64,000 bases of DNA from Bradyrhizobium sp. U87765 SZCCT0048. Lineage in GTDB: Bacteria; Pseudomonadota; Alphaproteobacteria; Rhizobiales; Xanthobacteraceae. How positions within the stretch are numbered: position 1 is the stretch's first letter; every line of letters begins with the position of its first letter. Location: positions 124,001 through 188,000 of the forward strand of contig NZ_JAFCMM010000001.1 of NCBI RefSeq assembly GCF_018131225.1, written 5' to 3'. A program made the position numbers and the translations under genes. Of the stretch, positions 20,820 to 31,318 are shown one piece after another. The notes beneath the pieces were generated by a model. The model ran no database searches. It worked only from the letters and a program-made list of their open reading frames with translations, and was not told the origin of the DNA.

Positions 20820-21473
20820 TCAGAAGACGAACGCCGCCGGTCGTTCGAGCCCTGGCAGAATCGGGGCGTAAGCGTCGAAAAGTGGACGGTTTCCAAAGTC
20901 CCCGGGCGACCGCGTCACGATCTCCACCCGCGGCGGTTGTTCCGTGGCGAAAACACCCACCAGCCGGCCGCCCATGACCAGTTGCTCGTAGAGACGCTCG
21001 GGCGCGACCTCGGTCGCACCGTCGAGCACGATGACGTCGTAAGGCGCCTTGTCGGGCGCGCCGGCGGCGGCTTCGGCGGCCACCACGGTGACGTTGCCGG
21101 CCCCTACCGCCGCGAGCGCAGCCGTGGCAGTCGCCGCCAGGGCTGGATCGGCTTCCGTCGCAACGACCTCCGCCGCGAGTCGGCCGGCGATTGCCGCGGC
21201 ATAGCCGCTGGCACAGCCGACGACGAGCGCCCGGTCGCTCGACGCGATGTCCGCCGCCTGCAGCATCTTGGCGATGACAACCGGCTTGATCAGGTAGCGC
21301 TTGCTGCCGACGTCGATGTCGAGATCAAGGTAGGCCATCGCGCGCTGGGCGTCAGGGACGAAGGCCTCCCGCGGCACCTCCAGCATGGCGTCGATGATCC
21401 GCAGGTCGGTCACGTCGTTGGTGCGGACCTGGCCATCAACCATCTTGCGCCGGGCGCTGGCAAAATTCGTCAT
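20820..21473 (-). CDS. Protein-L-isoaspartate O-methyltransferase-like protein
   Basis: A 217-residue SAM-dependent methyltransferase of the PCMT family. It has the family start (RRKMVDGQVRTNDVTD), the substrate segment PREAFVPDAQRAMAYLDLDI, the SAM motif I VVGCASGYAAAIAG, and the later VIVLDGATEVAP and LVMGGRLVGVF. In the nominal reaction it methylates isoaspartyl residues for repair. Motif I has CASGY where canonical Pcm has a Gly-rich TGSGY, as in the short alphaproteobacterial branch found next to tolC, whose substrate is unproven. It lies upstream of tolC on the same strand with a 226-bp gap. Confidence 0.85.
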   Translation of the reverse strand: MTNFASARRKMVDGQVRTNDVTDLRIIDAMLEVPREAFVPDAQRAMAYLDLDIDVGSKRYLIKPVVIAKMLQAADIASSDRALVVGCASGYAAAIAGRLAAEVVATEADPALAATATAALAAVGAGNVTVVAAEAAAGAPDKAPYDVIVLDGATEVAPERLYEQLVMGGRLVGVFATEQPPRVEIVTRSPGDFGNRPLFDAYAPILPGLERPAAFVF

Positions 21474-21716
21474 CGAGGCATCCTCAAGGCTTGGGGCGGC
21501 GCAGGTCGGGCGGTCACGCGAGCGGTGATCCGGGCCGCCGGATCGCGGTCATCTTTGAGACAATGGCCGGCAAAACGCAACATGTCCCGCCCGTGCGGCC
21601 GGAGCTGGCACGGCGACCGTAAAATCAGGCTCGCGCCTCCCTTCAGGCCTTGATAGGATTGGCTAATTTTACAGAAGTTCGTTCATGTCGATGCGCCATT
21701 TTCAGGGCCTTCCGCC

Positions 21717-22136
21717 ATGCCGGCTACCGCCGTCGGGAAGATAGACGATCGCGTGACGGTATTTCTCGTCACGCTGTTCGCCGGCATCGCCGTGCTGGCG
21801 CTGATGTTCGTCTACCGCGTCGATCCGCCTCCGGACGACGCCCGTGTCATCGCTGACACCGAAAGGCACACCTACGCCAGCACATCGTGCGTGATCTACG
21901 GACGCCTCGAGCGCGAGCTGATCGCGAATCGCGCGGCGGTCTCCGATCCGTCGCAAAGCCTGCAGCTTCTGCCATTTGCCATCGAGAGCACCGTCGGCGA
22001 GGTCGCGCGTTTCGGCCGTTGGCGGCGCGACGCGATGTGCAACGCCGCAGCAGGCTTCGATCAGATCGTCACCGCCTGGCACCGTCTGCTCGGCTTCCGC
22101 TCGCGCTGGACCGACGAGGGCGAGTGGCGATGGTAG
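21717..22136 (+). CDS. Hypothetical membrane-anchored protein
   Basis: A 139-residue protein I do not recognise. One transmembrane helix near the N-terminus (residues 13-33, [19 protein letters not shown]) is followed by a soluble domain with two Cys (SCVIYGR and AMCNAAAG) and a Trp-rich C-terminus ([16 protein letters not shown]). Third codon positions are GC-rich as in neighbouring genes, supporting coding. It is divergent from the methyltransferase gene. The two cysteines could form a disulfide if the domain is periplasmic; that is inference. Confidence 0.6.
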   Translation: MPATAVGKIDDRVTVFLVTLFAGIAVLALMFVYRVDPPPDDARVIADTERHTYASTSCVIYGRLERELIANRAAVSDPSQSLQLLPFAIESTVGEVARFGRWRRDAMCNAAAGFDQIVTAWHRLLGFRSRWTDEGEWRW

Positions 22137-22394
22137 GTGTCGGACCTCATGAGGCCGATGCCTTCGGGCCGACGGGCGGCGGCGGTCGCCGCGCACCCGG
22201 GTTGTATCGGGGCGGTGTAGCGCTCGCTCATCGGCGTCCCGCCGCCGACGAGCTCGGATCGCTCGACGCAGTTGCTGTTGGCCTCGACATCGGCGCGACG
22301 CCGGCGGCGTGGCAGATGGCCACGCTTGCACGGCATTGGTCGGGATCGCGGCGCGGTTCGTTCAGCGCCACCGAAGGTGGCGCCGGCCGTCCAT

Positions 22395-22643
22395 CTAGAA
22401 CGATACGCCGACGCGGCGACCCGCGGTCCAGACGGCCCTGCACTTCTTGCGGGTGCCTGCATAAAGCAGTTCGAAGCGCCTCGGCAGCGCGGCCGCGTTA
22501 AAGACGTCGAGGCAAGCGCCGCCTGCCGAATAGTCGATGACGCCGCAGTCGATCGGCGCGCTCTTGGCGTCGAGAATGATCTTGGCGGTCCGGCTCATAG
22601 GGCCGGAAGGCTTCACGCGGGCGAATCGGCGTTGCTGGATCAC
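22395..22643 (-). CDS. Short PilZ-domain protein
   Basis: An 82-residue single PilZ-like domain from a GTG start at 22643. The cyclic-di-GMP binding elements are recognisable: the Arg-rich N-terminus QQRRFARV, then (D)YSAGGACL in place of the usual [D/N]xSxxG, and a closing AVWTAGRRVGVSF. The family reports cyclic-di-GMP levels to effectors. Whether this protein binds the nucleotide is unproven. A Met at residue 16 gives a shorter alternative that would lose the Arg motif, so the GTG is preferred. Confidence 0.7.
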   Translation of the reverse strand: MIQQRRFARVKPSGPMSRTAKIILDAKSAPIDCGVIDYSAGGACLDVFNAAALPRRFELLYAGTRKKCRAVWTAGRRVGVSF

Positions 22644-22830
22644 GGGCAGAATCGGAACGAGGCGGCGGGAAGCGGAAGGGATCGGCGGCTGCCGGGGACC
22701 ATTCCATACGGTTATTAAATACCGCCTGCTGCGCTGCCGACAATATGCTGAAAAAGCCCGGCAAAAGCGCAGAATTCGCTTTCGGATCAGGCGGTAACGC
22801 TTTGAATGTGGGGTTGTTTTGCTGAGATTG

Positions 22831-22905
22831 TGGCTCCTCGGGCCGGATTCGAACCAGCGACCAACCGGTTAACAGCCGGTTGCTCTACCACTGAGCTACC
22901 GAGGA
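22831..22905 (-). tRNA. tRNA-Asn (anticodon GTT)
   Basis: 75 nt including an encoded CCA. The acceptor stem TCCTCGG pairs with CCGAGGA, the anticodon loop is CTGTTAA with anticodon GTT, and the T-arm contains GGTTCGAATCC. It lies 98 bp downstream of tRNA-Cys on the same strand. Confidence 0.96.
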
Positions 22906-22967
22906 ACATGCCGGACAGTGTCAGCGGGGCCGCGTATAACAAAGCCCCGGCGGATTGCCTAGCAGGA

Positions 22968-23001
22968 AATTTGCTGAAATGTGCTCAAACCCCAGCAAAT
23001 T
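22968..23001 (-). other. Hairpin between tRNA-Cys and tRNA-Asn
   Basis: A 9-bp inverted repeat AATTTGCTG (22968-22976) / CAGCAAATT (22993-23001) with a 16-base loop starts 3 bp after the encoded CCA of tRNA-Cys. On the minus strand it is followed by a short TTCC. It is a candidate terminator or processing signal for tRNA-Cys. Confidence 0.35.
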
Positions 23002-23003
23002 CA

Positions 23004-23077
23004 TGGAGGCCACGACCAGAATTGAACTGGTGTAAACGGTTTTGCAGACCGCTGCGTAACCACTCCGCCACGTGGCC
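23004..23077 (-). tRNA. tRNA-Cys (anticodon GCA)
   Basis: 74 nt including an encoded CCA. The acceptor GGCCACG pairs with CGTGGCC, the anticodon loop is TCTGCAA with anticodon GCA, and the T-arm has GTTCAATTC. Confidence 0.96.
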
Positions 23078-23228
23078 CCATGAACGCGACTTGTTACAGG
23101 GGCACAGGCACTTATGCAATCCCGCCTGCCACCGGCGTGGCAAGAATTGTGGAGGGTCGCTGTGTATGGAACGTTTCTGCGTGCCTGAGCATTTGACATG
23201 GCCCGCTGGTCCGCGCCATCGCTCGTGA

Positions 23229-24269
23229 ATGATCAATTCCCTCACCTCCCTGCGTTTCTTCGCGGCCCTCTACGTCTTTCTCTTTCACATCGGCCGCAGC
23301 CATGAATTTCCCCCGGTCATCCGCCAGGTCGTGCACAGCGGCTTCACCGGGATGTCGTTCTTTTTCATCCTGTCGGGATTCGTGCTGACCGTCCGGTACT
23401 GGGAACGCCTGCCGAGCTATCGCGCGTTCGTGGTGGCGCGAATCGCGCGGATCTACCCGGCCTACGCGCTGGCGTTCGTGCTGGCCTATCCGCTGATCGT
23501 CGCCGACAGCCCCGGATCGGTGCAGCTGCTCAATCTCGCGGCCAACGTCACGATGATCCAGGCCTGGTTTCCGAATCTCATCCCCGTTGGCATCAACGGC
23601 GGATCGTGGTCGCTCTCGGTCGAGATGTTCTTCTATGCGCTGTTTCCGCTGATCCTTCCTCTGGCGAAGGCATTCGAAGGCGACCGCAGGCGCTGGACGC
23701 TGCTGCTGGGACTGTGCTGGCTCGTCGCCTTCGTACCGGGGCTCGTTCAGCGGATCATTCCCCAGCCGGAGATGATGTGGCTCTACTACGCCTCGCCGCC
23801 CTATCGGCTCGCCGAATTTGTTGGCGGCATGGTGCTGGCGTGCGCCTGGCGGCAGGCGGTGCTGCAGCCGAAGATCGCCTATGTCGCTGCCAGCGGTGTG
23901 GCCTATCTCGCCCTGTGTTTCGCCGGCCTTTCGAGCATCAACCTGACGTTTCTCAACGTCGTCGCCGTGCCGCTCTATCTCGCCATCATCCACTACGCCG
24001 CCGCGTATCGTCCGGCCTGGCTCGAATGGCGCCCGCTCGTCTATCTCGGCGAGATCAGCTACGGCATCTATATCTACCAGTTCGTGTCGCTGCCGTATGT
24101 GTTGCCGCATGTCGACCGGCTCGGGCTGGGGCTCGGGGCGACCGTGCTGATCGGGTTCGCGGTCACCGCGTTGATGGCGACCGCGAGTTTCCATCTCATC
24201 GAGACGCCGCTGCGCAAGTGGATCCGGGGCCGGTTCGGCGGCTCCCCGGTCGCGGCCGCGGCGGAATGA
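23229..24269 (+). CDS. Acyltransferase-3 family membrane protein (OafA-like)
   Basis: A 346-residue polytopic inner-membrane acyltransferase with about ten hydrophobic segments. The conserved N-terminal block is LTSLRFFAALYVFLFHIGRSHEF with the catalytic-type His, followed by TGMSFFFILSGFVLTVRYW and the Arg-rich loop RAFVVARIARIYPAYAL. This family O-acetylates or O-acylates surface polysaccharides and lipids. There is no C-terminal SGNH domain. The recipient glycan is unknown. Convergent with the DTW gene, 22 bp apart. Confidence 0.88.
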   Translation: MINSLTSLRFFAALYVFLFHIGRSHEFPPVIRQVVHSGFTGMSFFFILSGFVLTVRYWERLPSYRAFVVARIARIYPAYALAFVLAYPLIVADSPGSVQLLNLAANVTMIQAWFPNLIPVGINGGSWSLSVEMFFYALFPLILPLAKAFEGDRRRWTLLLGLCWLVAFVPGLVQRIIPQPEMMWLYYASPPYRLAEFVGGMVLACAWRQAVLQPKIAYVAASGVAYLALCFAGLSSINLTFLNVVAVPLYLAIIHYAAAYRPAWLEWRPLVYLGEISYGIYIYQFVSLPYVLPHVDRLGLGLGATVLIGFAVTALMATASFHLIETPLRKWIRGRFGGSPVAAAAE

Positions 24270-24291
24270 CGGTCGCGATGCCGGCGCGTTG

Positions 24292-25026
24292 CTACCGCCG
24301 GCGCCCTCGCCGCCAGTCGCGCTTGGGTTTGGGCGGCGGGATGACCTCGGGCTGCTCTGCCTGGACCTCGCGATAGCGCGCCAGCAGCGCGCGGAAGCTG
24401 TCGAGCAGCGTCGTTTCGATGTCCGGTCGGCGCTCCAGGCGGCTGATCAGCATGGCGGCCGCCTCCAGCGTCGACAGGCCGTCGCGCCGCGGTTCGCGGC
24501 GCAGCTTGCCGTACAGCGACGGGTTCGGCGGCCCCAGGATCACGCGTTGGCACTTCAGCATCCAGGCGTTGCGCCACCACAGCGCCTTGGCCTGGCTCCA
24601 GGTGCCGTCGAGCAGGATCACGCCCTCGATATCGCGGAGAATGCTGCGCTGGTCCGGCTCGGGCTGGCCCTTGCGGTCGAGCACCACGACCTCATCGTCG
24701 CCGACGTCGAGATCGGCGACCTTGGATGAGCCGAGATAGAGAACGGCCCACTGCGACGGATCGACCGTCCGGCCGAGAATCTTCGACAGGCTCGGCCATG
24801 ACAGGCCGATCTTGAGCACGGCGTCGGGGAAATGCAGCGCCGTCAGCCGGGCCGTTCCGAGCAGGCGGTCCTGCTCCTGGGGATGCTGCAGGATCAGGAC
24901 CTGCAGGCGGTTTTCGAGTGGCTTGACCTGCTCGCAGATGCACAGGGGCAGCGGCTTGCCGCAGCGCGGGCAGTCGGGAATGGCATCTGCGGCCGGGGCC
25001 GGCGTGGTCGTGGGCGTATCGGACAT
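24292..25026 (-). CDS. DTW-domain tRNA-uridine aminocarboxypropyltransferase
   Basis: A 244-residue DTW-domain protein. The N-terminal zinc-binding Cys cluster is CPRCGKPLPLCICE, followed by RLQVLILQHPQEQDR, the signature LLDGTWSQAK and the later LSTLEAAA. The characterised homologue TapT/TuaA makes acp3U at tRNA position 47 using SAM as the aminocarboxypropyl donor. The ATG at 25026 is chosen because the 14 upstream in-frame residues are not family-like. It lies 48 bp after the second RND gene and may be co-transcribed with it. Confidence 0.88.
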   Translation of the reverse strand: MSDTPTTTPAPAADAIPDCPRCGKPLPLCICEQVKPLENRLQVLILQHPQEQDRLLGTARLTALHFPDAVLKIGLSWPSLSKILGRTVDPSQWAVLYLGSSKVADLDVGDDEVVVLDRKGQPEPDQRSILRDIEGVILLDGTWSQAKALWWRNAWMLKCQRVILGPPNPSLYGKLRREPRRDGLSTLEAAAMLISRLERRPDIETTLLDSFRALLARYREVQAEQPEVIPPPKPKRDWRRGRRR

Positions 25027-25074
25027 TGGCCGGCTATACGCCGCGCCGCCTGCCGCGGCAACCGCCACGTCCCC

Positions 25075-28000
25075 TCATTCGGCCGGTGCGGCCGCCGGTT
25101 CCGGCTCGCCGCGCCGGCGGAGGCGGTCGATCAGCAGGTAGATCACCGGCGTGGTGTAGAGTGTCAGGATCTGGGAAACGACAAGGCCGCCGATGATGGT
25201 GATGCCGAGTGGCCGGCGCAGCTCCGTGCCCGGCCCCGTCGCGACCACCAGCGGCACCGCGGCCAGCAGCGCCGCCATCGTGGTCATGATGATCGGACGG
25301 AAGCGCGCCAGGCTGGCCTCGAAGATCGCGTCGCGCGACGACAGCGTGCGGTGGCGTTCGCCCTCCAGCGCGAAATCCACGATCATGATGCCGTTCTTCT
25401 TGACGATGCCGATCAGTAGGATGATGCCGATGAAGGCGATGACCGTGAGCTGGGTGTTGGTGATCAGCAGCGCCAGCAGCGCGCCGAGCCCCGCCGGCGG
25501 CAGCGTCGAGATGATGGTCAGCGGATGTGCGAGGCTCTCATAGAGCACGCCGAGCACGATGTAGACGGCGATCAGCGCGCCGAGGACCAGCAGCGGCTGC
25601 CGGCCGGCGGTCTTCTGGCTGTCGCCGGCATTGCCGTCGAAGCTGCCGCGGATGCCCTCGGGCATATGCAGTTCGCCGACCGCCTGCGTGATGTTCGCGG
25701 TCGCGGTCTCCAGCGGCACGTCGGGCAGCAGGTTGAAAGACACGGTCGTCGAGGGGAACGACGCCGAGTGACGCACGGCGAGCGGCGCAAGGCCACGTTC
25801 CTTGTGCACGAGCACCGACAGCGGCACCTGCGTGCCGTTGGCGCCGGCGACGTAGATGTGCTCGAGGTCGCCGGGGTCCTGCTGGAAGCGGGGATCGATC
25901 TCCAGCACCACCTGGTACTGGTTGCGCTGGGTGTAGACGACAGAAATCTGCCGCTGCGAGAACGCGTTGTTCAGCGCATTGTCGATGTCCTGCACCTGCA
26001 CTCCGAGGCTCGCAGCGGTCTTGCGATCGATCGACAGGTTGAGCTGCAGGCCCCCGGGATCGCTGTCGGAGGAAATATCGGTGATGCCTTCGACCGTCTC
26101 CATGCGCTTGGCAATGATCGGCCCCCATTTCTGCAGCAGGTCGAGATCGGCGCTGATCAATGTGTACTGATAGTCGGAATCGCTCTGCCGGCCGCCGGCG
26201 CGGATGTCCTGGGCCGCGACCATGAACAGCCGGATGCCGGGAATCTTGCCGAGCTCGCGGCGCAGGCGATCGATGACGAGCTGTGTCGACAGCCCGTCGC
26301 GCTCCTCGATGGGCTTGAGGCTGATGAACATGTTGCCGCGGTTGGAGCCGCTGCTGCCGCCGAGCGTCGAGCCGATACTGGCGACGGTCGGGTCCGCCAT
26401 CACCACATCGGCGACCTGCTGCTGCAGCTTCAGCATCGACTGGAATGAGATGTCGGCCGAGGCTCGCGTCGAGCCGAAGATGAAGCCACTGTCGTCGACC
26501 GGGAAATAGCCTTTTGGCACCTTGGCATAGAGCATTGCCGTGAGGCCGATGGTGGTGAAGAACACCAGCAGCGTCAGCACGGGAAAGCGCAGGACGACAT
26601 GCAGCGTGCGCTCGTAGAAGCGCAGCGTTCGCGACAACGTGCCCTCGACCAGGCGATCGAACCAGGTTTCGTCGGTCGCGACCGTAGCCTTGATGTAGTG
26701 GGCGCAGATCATCGGCGTAACGGTCAGCGACACCAGCGTCGAGACGATAATCGCGAAGGTCAGCGTCAGCGAGAACTCGCGCAGCAGCCGGCCGACGATG
26801 CCGTCCATGAAGATCAGCGGGGTGAACGCCGCGATCAGCGACAGGCTGATCGACAGCACGGTGAAGCCGATCTGCTTCGCGCCTTCGAGCGCAGCCTGGT
26901 ATGGCTTCATGCCATGTTCCAGGTTGCGGTACATGTTCTCGATCATGACGATGGCATCGTCGACGACGAAGCCAACCGAGATCGCCAGCGCCATCAGCGA
27001 CAGGTTGTCGATCGAGAAGCCGGCGAGCCACATGCCGGCGCAGGTGCCGGCCAGCGCCAGCGGCACCGAGATGCCGGCTGCGATGGTCGGCGTGCCCCGG
27101 CGCAGGAAGATGAACACCACCACCATGACCAGAACCACGGTCGCGCCCAGCGTCCACTCCATATCCTCGACACTGGCGCGGATGGTCCCGGTCCGGTCGG
27201 TCAGCACGGAGACCTCGACCCCCGCGGGGATCCACTGCTTGAGTTCGGGGATCAGCGCCTTGATGCGGTCGACGGTGTCGATGACGCGTTGGCGTCGCCC
27301 TGTTTGGTGATCTGCAGCAGCACCGCCGGCTGCTTGTTGAACCAGGCGATGGAACGGCTGCTGCGCGTGGCATCGATGATGGTGGCGACGTCGGACAGCC
27401 GTACGAAATTGCCGGTCGACGATTTGATGACGATGTTGCGAAACTGGGCGGCCGTCCGCATCTGCGGATTGATGCTGATGGTCTCGGCCTGGCGACCGCC
27501 GTCGAACGTGCCGACCGGTCCAAGCGCGTTGGCATTGATGATGGCGGTGCGGACGTCGTCGGTGGCGATGCCGGCATTGGCCAGCAGCACCGGGTTGAGC
27601 TGGATCCGGACCGCTGGCTGGTCGGCGCCGCTCACCGTGACCTCGCCGACCCCCGGCACCTGGGCAAGGCGCTGGGCGATCACGGTATCGGCGACGTCGT
27701 AGATCGCGCTCGGCGACAGCGTCTTGGAGGTCAGCGCCAGAATGAACACCGGCGCAGCGGCGGAGTTGGCCTTGCGGAAGTTGGGGAGCGACGGCAGGTC
27801 GGTCGGCAGATCGGCGAGCGAGGCATTGATCGCCGCCTGGACGTCGCGGGCCGCCTTGTCGATGTTGCGTCCGATGGCGAACTGCAACTGGATGCTGGTC
27901 GACCCCAGCGAACTGGTCGACGTGATCTGGTCGATACCGGCGATTTCACCGAGGCGGCGCTCCAGCGGCGCCGCGACGGTCGCCGCCATCACGGCAGGAT

Positions 28001-28163
28001 CGGCGCCGGGACGCGACGCCGATACCCGGATCATCGGGAAGTCGACATTGGGAACGCTCGCCACCGGCAGGTTCTGGTAGGCGACCAGCCCGACCAGGAA
28101 CAGGCCGATCGCCAGCAGGGTCGTTCCGACGGGTCTGCGGATGAACGGCTCCGAGAGTGACAT
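25075..28163 (-). pseudogene. RND multidrug efflux permease, second subunit (MdtC-like), frameshifted
   Basis: Two frames encode adjacent parts of one inner-membrane RND permease: 28163-27252 (N-terminal) and about 27285-25075 (the rest). The paralogous upstream gene encodes GANVID with GCCAACGTCATCGAC, while this gene reads GCCAACGCGTCATCGAC. Two extra bases (CG) at 27286-27287 shift the frame after DAN, and the first frame stops at 27252. Removing them restores about 1028 residues with all family blocks, including GFVVDDAIVMIENM with the proton-relay Asp pair. No other damage is visible, so the lesion is recent or a sequencing error. The start is ATG at 28163 (or the adjacent GTG), overlapping the first RND stop. 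Confidence 0.85.
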
Positions 28164-31100
28164 CACTGCACCCCTTCGGTCACCCCGGCGATCGGCGGCG
28201 GCGGCGGCTCGGGTGTGGGCGGCACCGCTTTCTCGATCCGCCGGTTGATACGGTCGAGGGCGAGATAGATCACCGGCGTGGTGTAAAGCGTCAGCATCTG
28301 GCTGAGGATCAGGCCACCGATGATGGAGATGCCGAGCGGAAAGCGCAGCTCTGCGCCGGTGCCGCTCTCGAGCGCCAGCGGCAGCGCGCCGAACAGTGCC
28401 GCCAGCGTCGTCATCATGATCGGGCGGAAGCGCAGCAGACAGGCCTGAACGATTGCGTCATAGGACGACATGCCCCTGTGGCGCTCGGCCTCCAGCGCAA
28501 AGTCGATCATCATGATGGCGTTCTTCTTGACGATGCCCATCAGCAGGATGATGCCGATCAGTCCGATCACCGACAGGTCCTCGCCGCACAGCATCAACGC
28601 GAGGATCGCGCCGACGCCGGCGGACGGCAGCGTCGACAGGATGGTGATCGGATGGATGTAGCTCTCGTAGAGCACGCCGAGCACGATGTAGATGGTCACG
28701 ATCGCGGCCAGGATCAGCCAGGGTTGCCCGGCAAGCGAGCGGGCGAACTCGGCGGCATCACCGGAATACATCCCGGTGATGTTCGAGGGCATGCCGATGC
28801 GTGTCTCGGTCGCAGTCACCGCCGCGACCGCGTCGCCGAGCGCGACGCCCGGGGCAAGGTTGAAGCTCAGCGTCGCGGCCGGGAACTGGGCCTGATGCGA
28901 GATCGCGAGCGGCGCCGTCGTCCGCTGCAACGTCGCGATCGCCGAGATCGGCACCTGGGCCCCCGCAGCGCCGGGAACATAGAGGCGCGACAGCACCGTG
29001 GGATCGCGCTGGTCCTGCGGCAGCGCCTCCAGCACGACGCGATACTGGTTGGCCTGGCCGTAGATGGTCGAGACCTGGCGCTGGCTGAAGGCATCGTTGA
29101 GGGTGTCGTTGACGGCCTGCAGTGACACGCCGAGCTGGCCGGCGCGAGAACGGTCGATGTCGAGCGCGGCCCGCAGGCCGCCGTCCTGGGCTTCCGACGA
29201 TACATCACGGAACATCGGGTCGCGCCGCAGTTCCTGGACCAGCCGGCTCGACCAGGTGGCGACCTCCTTGGCGTCGCTGGCGGTCAGCGTGTACTGATAC
29301 TGCGAGCGGCTGGTGCGGGTGCTGATCTGGATGTCCTGCACCGGCTGGAAATAAACCGTCATGCCGGGCACGGTCGCGACCTTGTCCTTCAGCCGCTGGA
29401 TCACCGCGGTGATGCCGGCCTTGCGCGCGTCGCGCTGCTTCAGCGTCACCACAACGCTCCCGACATTGGTCGTCGGGTTGACGGAGCCCGCTCCGATCAC
29501 CGAGACTACGCCGGTGACGTCCGGATCTGCCTGGATCAGCCGGGTGACCTCGGTCTGGCGCTTGTGCATCTCGGCGAACGAAACGTCGGGGCCGGCTTCC
29601 GTCACGGCCGTGATCGACGAAGTGTCCTGCAGCGGCAGGAAGCCCTTGGGCGCCACCATGTAGAGTCCGAGCGTCGCCAGCAGCGTCACAAAGGTCACGA
29701 CCAGGGTCATGCGCTGGTGGCGAAGCACCCACAGCAGCGTGCGGTGATAGAATTCGACACTGCGGTCGATCCAGCCGCTGATGGTCGCAAGTCCCGGTAT
29801 CGCGAATTCCTCGCCATGCCGCTTGAGCATCCGCGAGCACATCATCGGCGTCAGCGTCAGCGACACCACGGCGGAGGTGACGACCGCGATGGTCAGCGTC
29901 AGGGCGAATTCACGGAACATGCGGCCGACGAGGCCGGACATGAACAGCAGCGGAATGAACACGGCGATCAGCGACACCGTCAGGGAGATCACGGTAAAGC
30001 CGATTTCGCGGGCGCCGCGCAGCGCCGCCTCCATCGCGCTCTCGCCGTCCTCCATGTGGCGGACGATGTTTTCGATCATCACGATGGCGTCATCGACCAC
30101 GAAGCCGGTGCCGATGGTCAGCGCCATCAGGGACAGATTGTCGAGGCTGAAGCCGGCAAACCACATGATGCCGAAGCTCGTGACCAGTGACAGCGGCAGC
30201 GCGACGCCTGCGATGATGGTCGCACGCAGCGAGCGCAGGAACAGCAGCACCACGAGCGTGACCAGGATGACGCTGAGCACGAGCGTGAACTGCACGTCGC
30301 GCACCGAGGCGCGGATGGTGACGGTGCGGTCGCTGACCACGGTCAGCTTGACTCCCGCAGGGATCGCGCGCTGCAGCCGCGGGATTTCAGCCTGGATCTG
30401 CTGGACCACGTCGATGACGTTGGCGCCGGGCTGGCGCTGGATGTTGATGACCACCGCGGGCGCGCCCTGGAACCAGCCGCCGGTACGGTCGTTCTCCAGG
30501 CCATCGACGATGGTGGCGACGTCGCCGATCGTCACCGGCGCGTTGTTGCGGTAGGCGATGATGATCGGCTTGTAGGCATCGGCGACCGCGATCTGGTCGT
30601 TGGCCGCGATGGTGTAGGCCTGCTGGGTGCCGTCGAGCGAGCCCTTGGGACCGGAGACGTTGGCGCCTGCGATGGCGGTGCGCAGGTCCTCCATGCCGAT
30701 GCCGTAGGCGGCGAGGCGCGCGAGGTCCGCCTGGATGCGCACCGCCGGCTTGAGGCCGCCGAGTACGGAAACCCGGCCGACACCGGTGATCTGCGCGAGG
30801 CGCTGCGCCATCATGGTATCGGCGATGTCGCTCATCGCGCGGATCGAGACGGTGTCCGACGTCAGCGCCAGCGTTACGACCGGGGCGTCGGCCGGATTGA
30901 CCTTGGCGTAGGTCGGCGGATAAGGCAGGTTTTTCGGCAGGATGCCGGCGGCGGCGTTGATCGCGGCCTGGACGTCCTGGGTCGCGCCGTCGATGTCGCG
31001 GTTGAGATCGAACTGCAGCGAGATCTGACTGACGCCGAATGAACTCGTCGAGGTCATCGACGCCAGCGACGGGATCTGGCCGAGCTGCCGTTCGAGCGGC

Positions 31101-31294
31101 GCGGTGATCAGCGATGCCGTGACGTCGGGGCTTGCGCCAGGCAACTGCGTCGTCACCTGCACGGTCGGGAAGTCGACCTGCGGCAATGCCGAGACCGGCA
31201 ACGCCCAATAACCGAGCGCACCGCCGATCAGCAGGGCAATGCCGAGCAGCGAGGTGGCGATCGGTCGACGGATGAAGGGTTCGGAGACGCTCAT
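28163..31294 (-). CDS. RND multidrug efflux permease, first subunit (MdtB-like)
   Basis: A 1043-residue inner-membrane proton-driven transporter with twelve membrane segments and two large periplasmic loops. The N-terminus SEPFIRRPIATSLLGIALLIGGALGY is HAE1-type, and TM4 carries GFVVDDAIVMIENIV with the proton-relay aspartates. In E. coli MdtB and MdtC assemble as a hetero-trimer, and the tandem arrangement here suggests the same. It follows the adaptor gene by 24 bp. The Pro-rich tail (PPTPEPPPPP) is unremarkable. If the partner gene is truly broken, this subunit would have to work alone. Confidence 0.95.
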   Translation of the reverse strand: MSVSEPFIRRPIATSLLGIALLIGGALGYWALPVSALPQVDFPTVQVTTQLPGASPDVTASLITAPLERQLGQIPSLASMTSTSSFGVSQISLQFDLNRDIDGATQDVQAAINAAAGILPKNLPYPPTYAKVNPADAPVVTLALTSDTVSIRAMSDIADTMMAQRLAQITGVGRVSVLGGLKPAVRIQADLARLAAYGIGMEDLRTAIAGANVSGPKGSLDGTQQAYTIAANDQIAVADAYKPIIIAYRNNAPVTIGDVATIVDGLENDRTGGWFQGAPAVVINIQRQPGANVIDVVQQIQAEIPRLQRAIPAGVKLTVVSDRTVTIRASVRDVQFTLVLSVILVTLVVLLFLRSLRATIIAGVALPLSLVTSFGIMWFAGFSLDNLSLMALTIGTGFVVDDAIVMIENIVRHMEDGESAMEAALRGAREIGFTVISLTVSLIAVFIPLLFMSGLVGRMFREFALTLTIAVVTSAVVSLTLTPMMCSRMLKRHGEEFAIPGLATISGWIDRSVEFYHRTLLWVLRHQRMTLVVTFVTLLATLGLYMVAPKGFLPLQDTSSITAVTEAGPDVSFAEMHKRQTEVTRLIQADPDVTGVVSVIGAGSVNPTTNVGSVVVTLKQRDARKAGITAVIQRLKDKVATVPGMTVYFQPVQDIQISTRTSRSQYQYTLTASDAKEVATWSSRLVQELRRDPMFRDVSSEAQDGGLRAALDIDRSRAGQLGVSLQAVNDTLNDAFSQRQVSTIYGQANQYRVVLEALPQDQRDPTVLSRLYVPGAAGAQVPISAIATLQRTTAPLAISHQAQFPAATLSFNLAPGVALGDAVAAVTATETRIGMPSNITGMYSGDAAEFARSLAGQPWLILAAIVTIYIVLGVLYESYIHPITILSTLPSAGVGAILALMLCGEDLSVIGLIGIILLMGIVKKNAIMMIDFALEAERHRGMSSYDAIVQACLLRFRPIMMTTLAALFGALPLALESGTGAELRFPLGISIIGGLILSQMLTLYTTPVIYLALDRINRRIEKAVPPTPEPPPPPIAGVTEGVQ

Positions 31295-31318
31295 GGCGCG
31301 GCGCTTTCAGACGGATCG

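Noticed and set aside
25538..27577. 679-codon open frame over the frameshifted RND gene
   Set aside because: It runs in the third frame across the junction and is Arg/Pro rich, with no RND motifs. It is a shadow, not a rescue frame.
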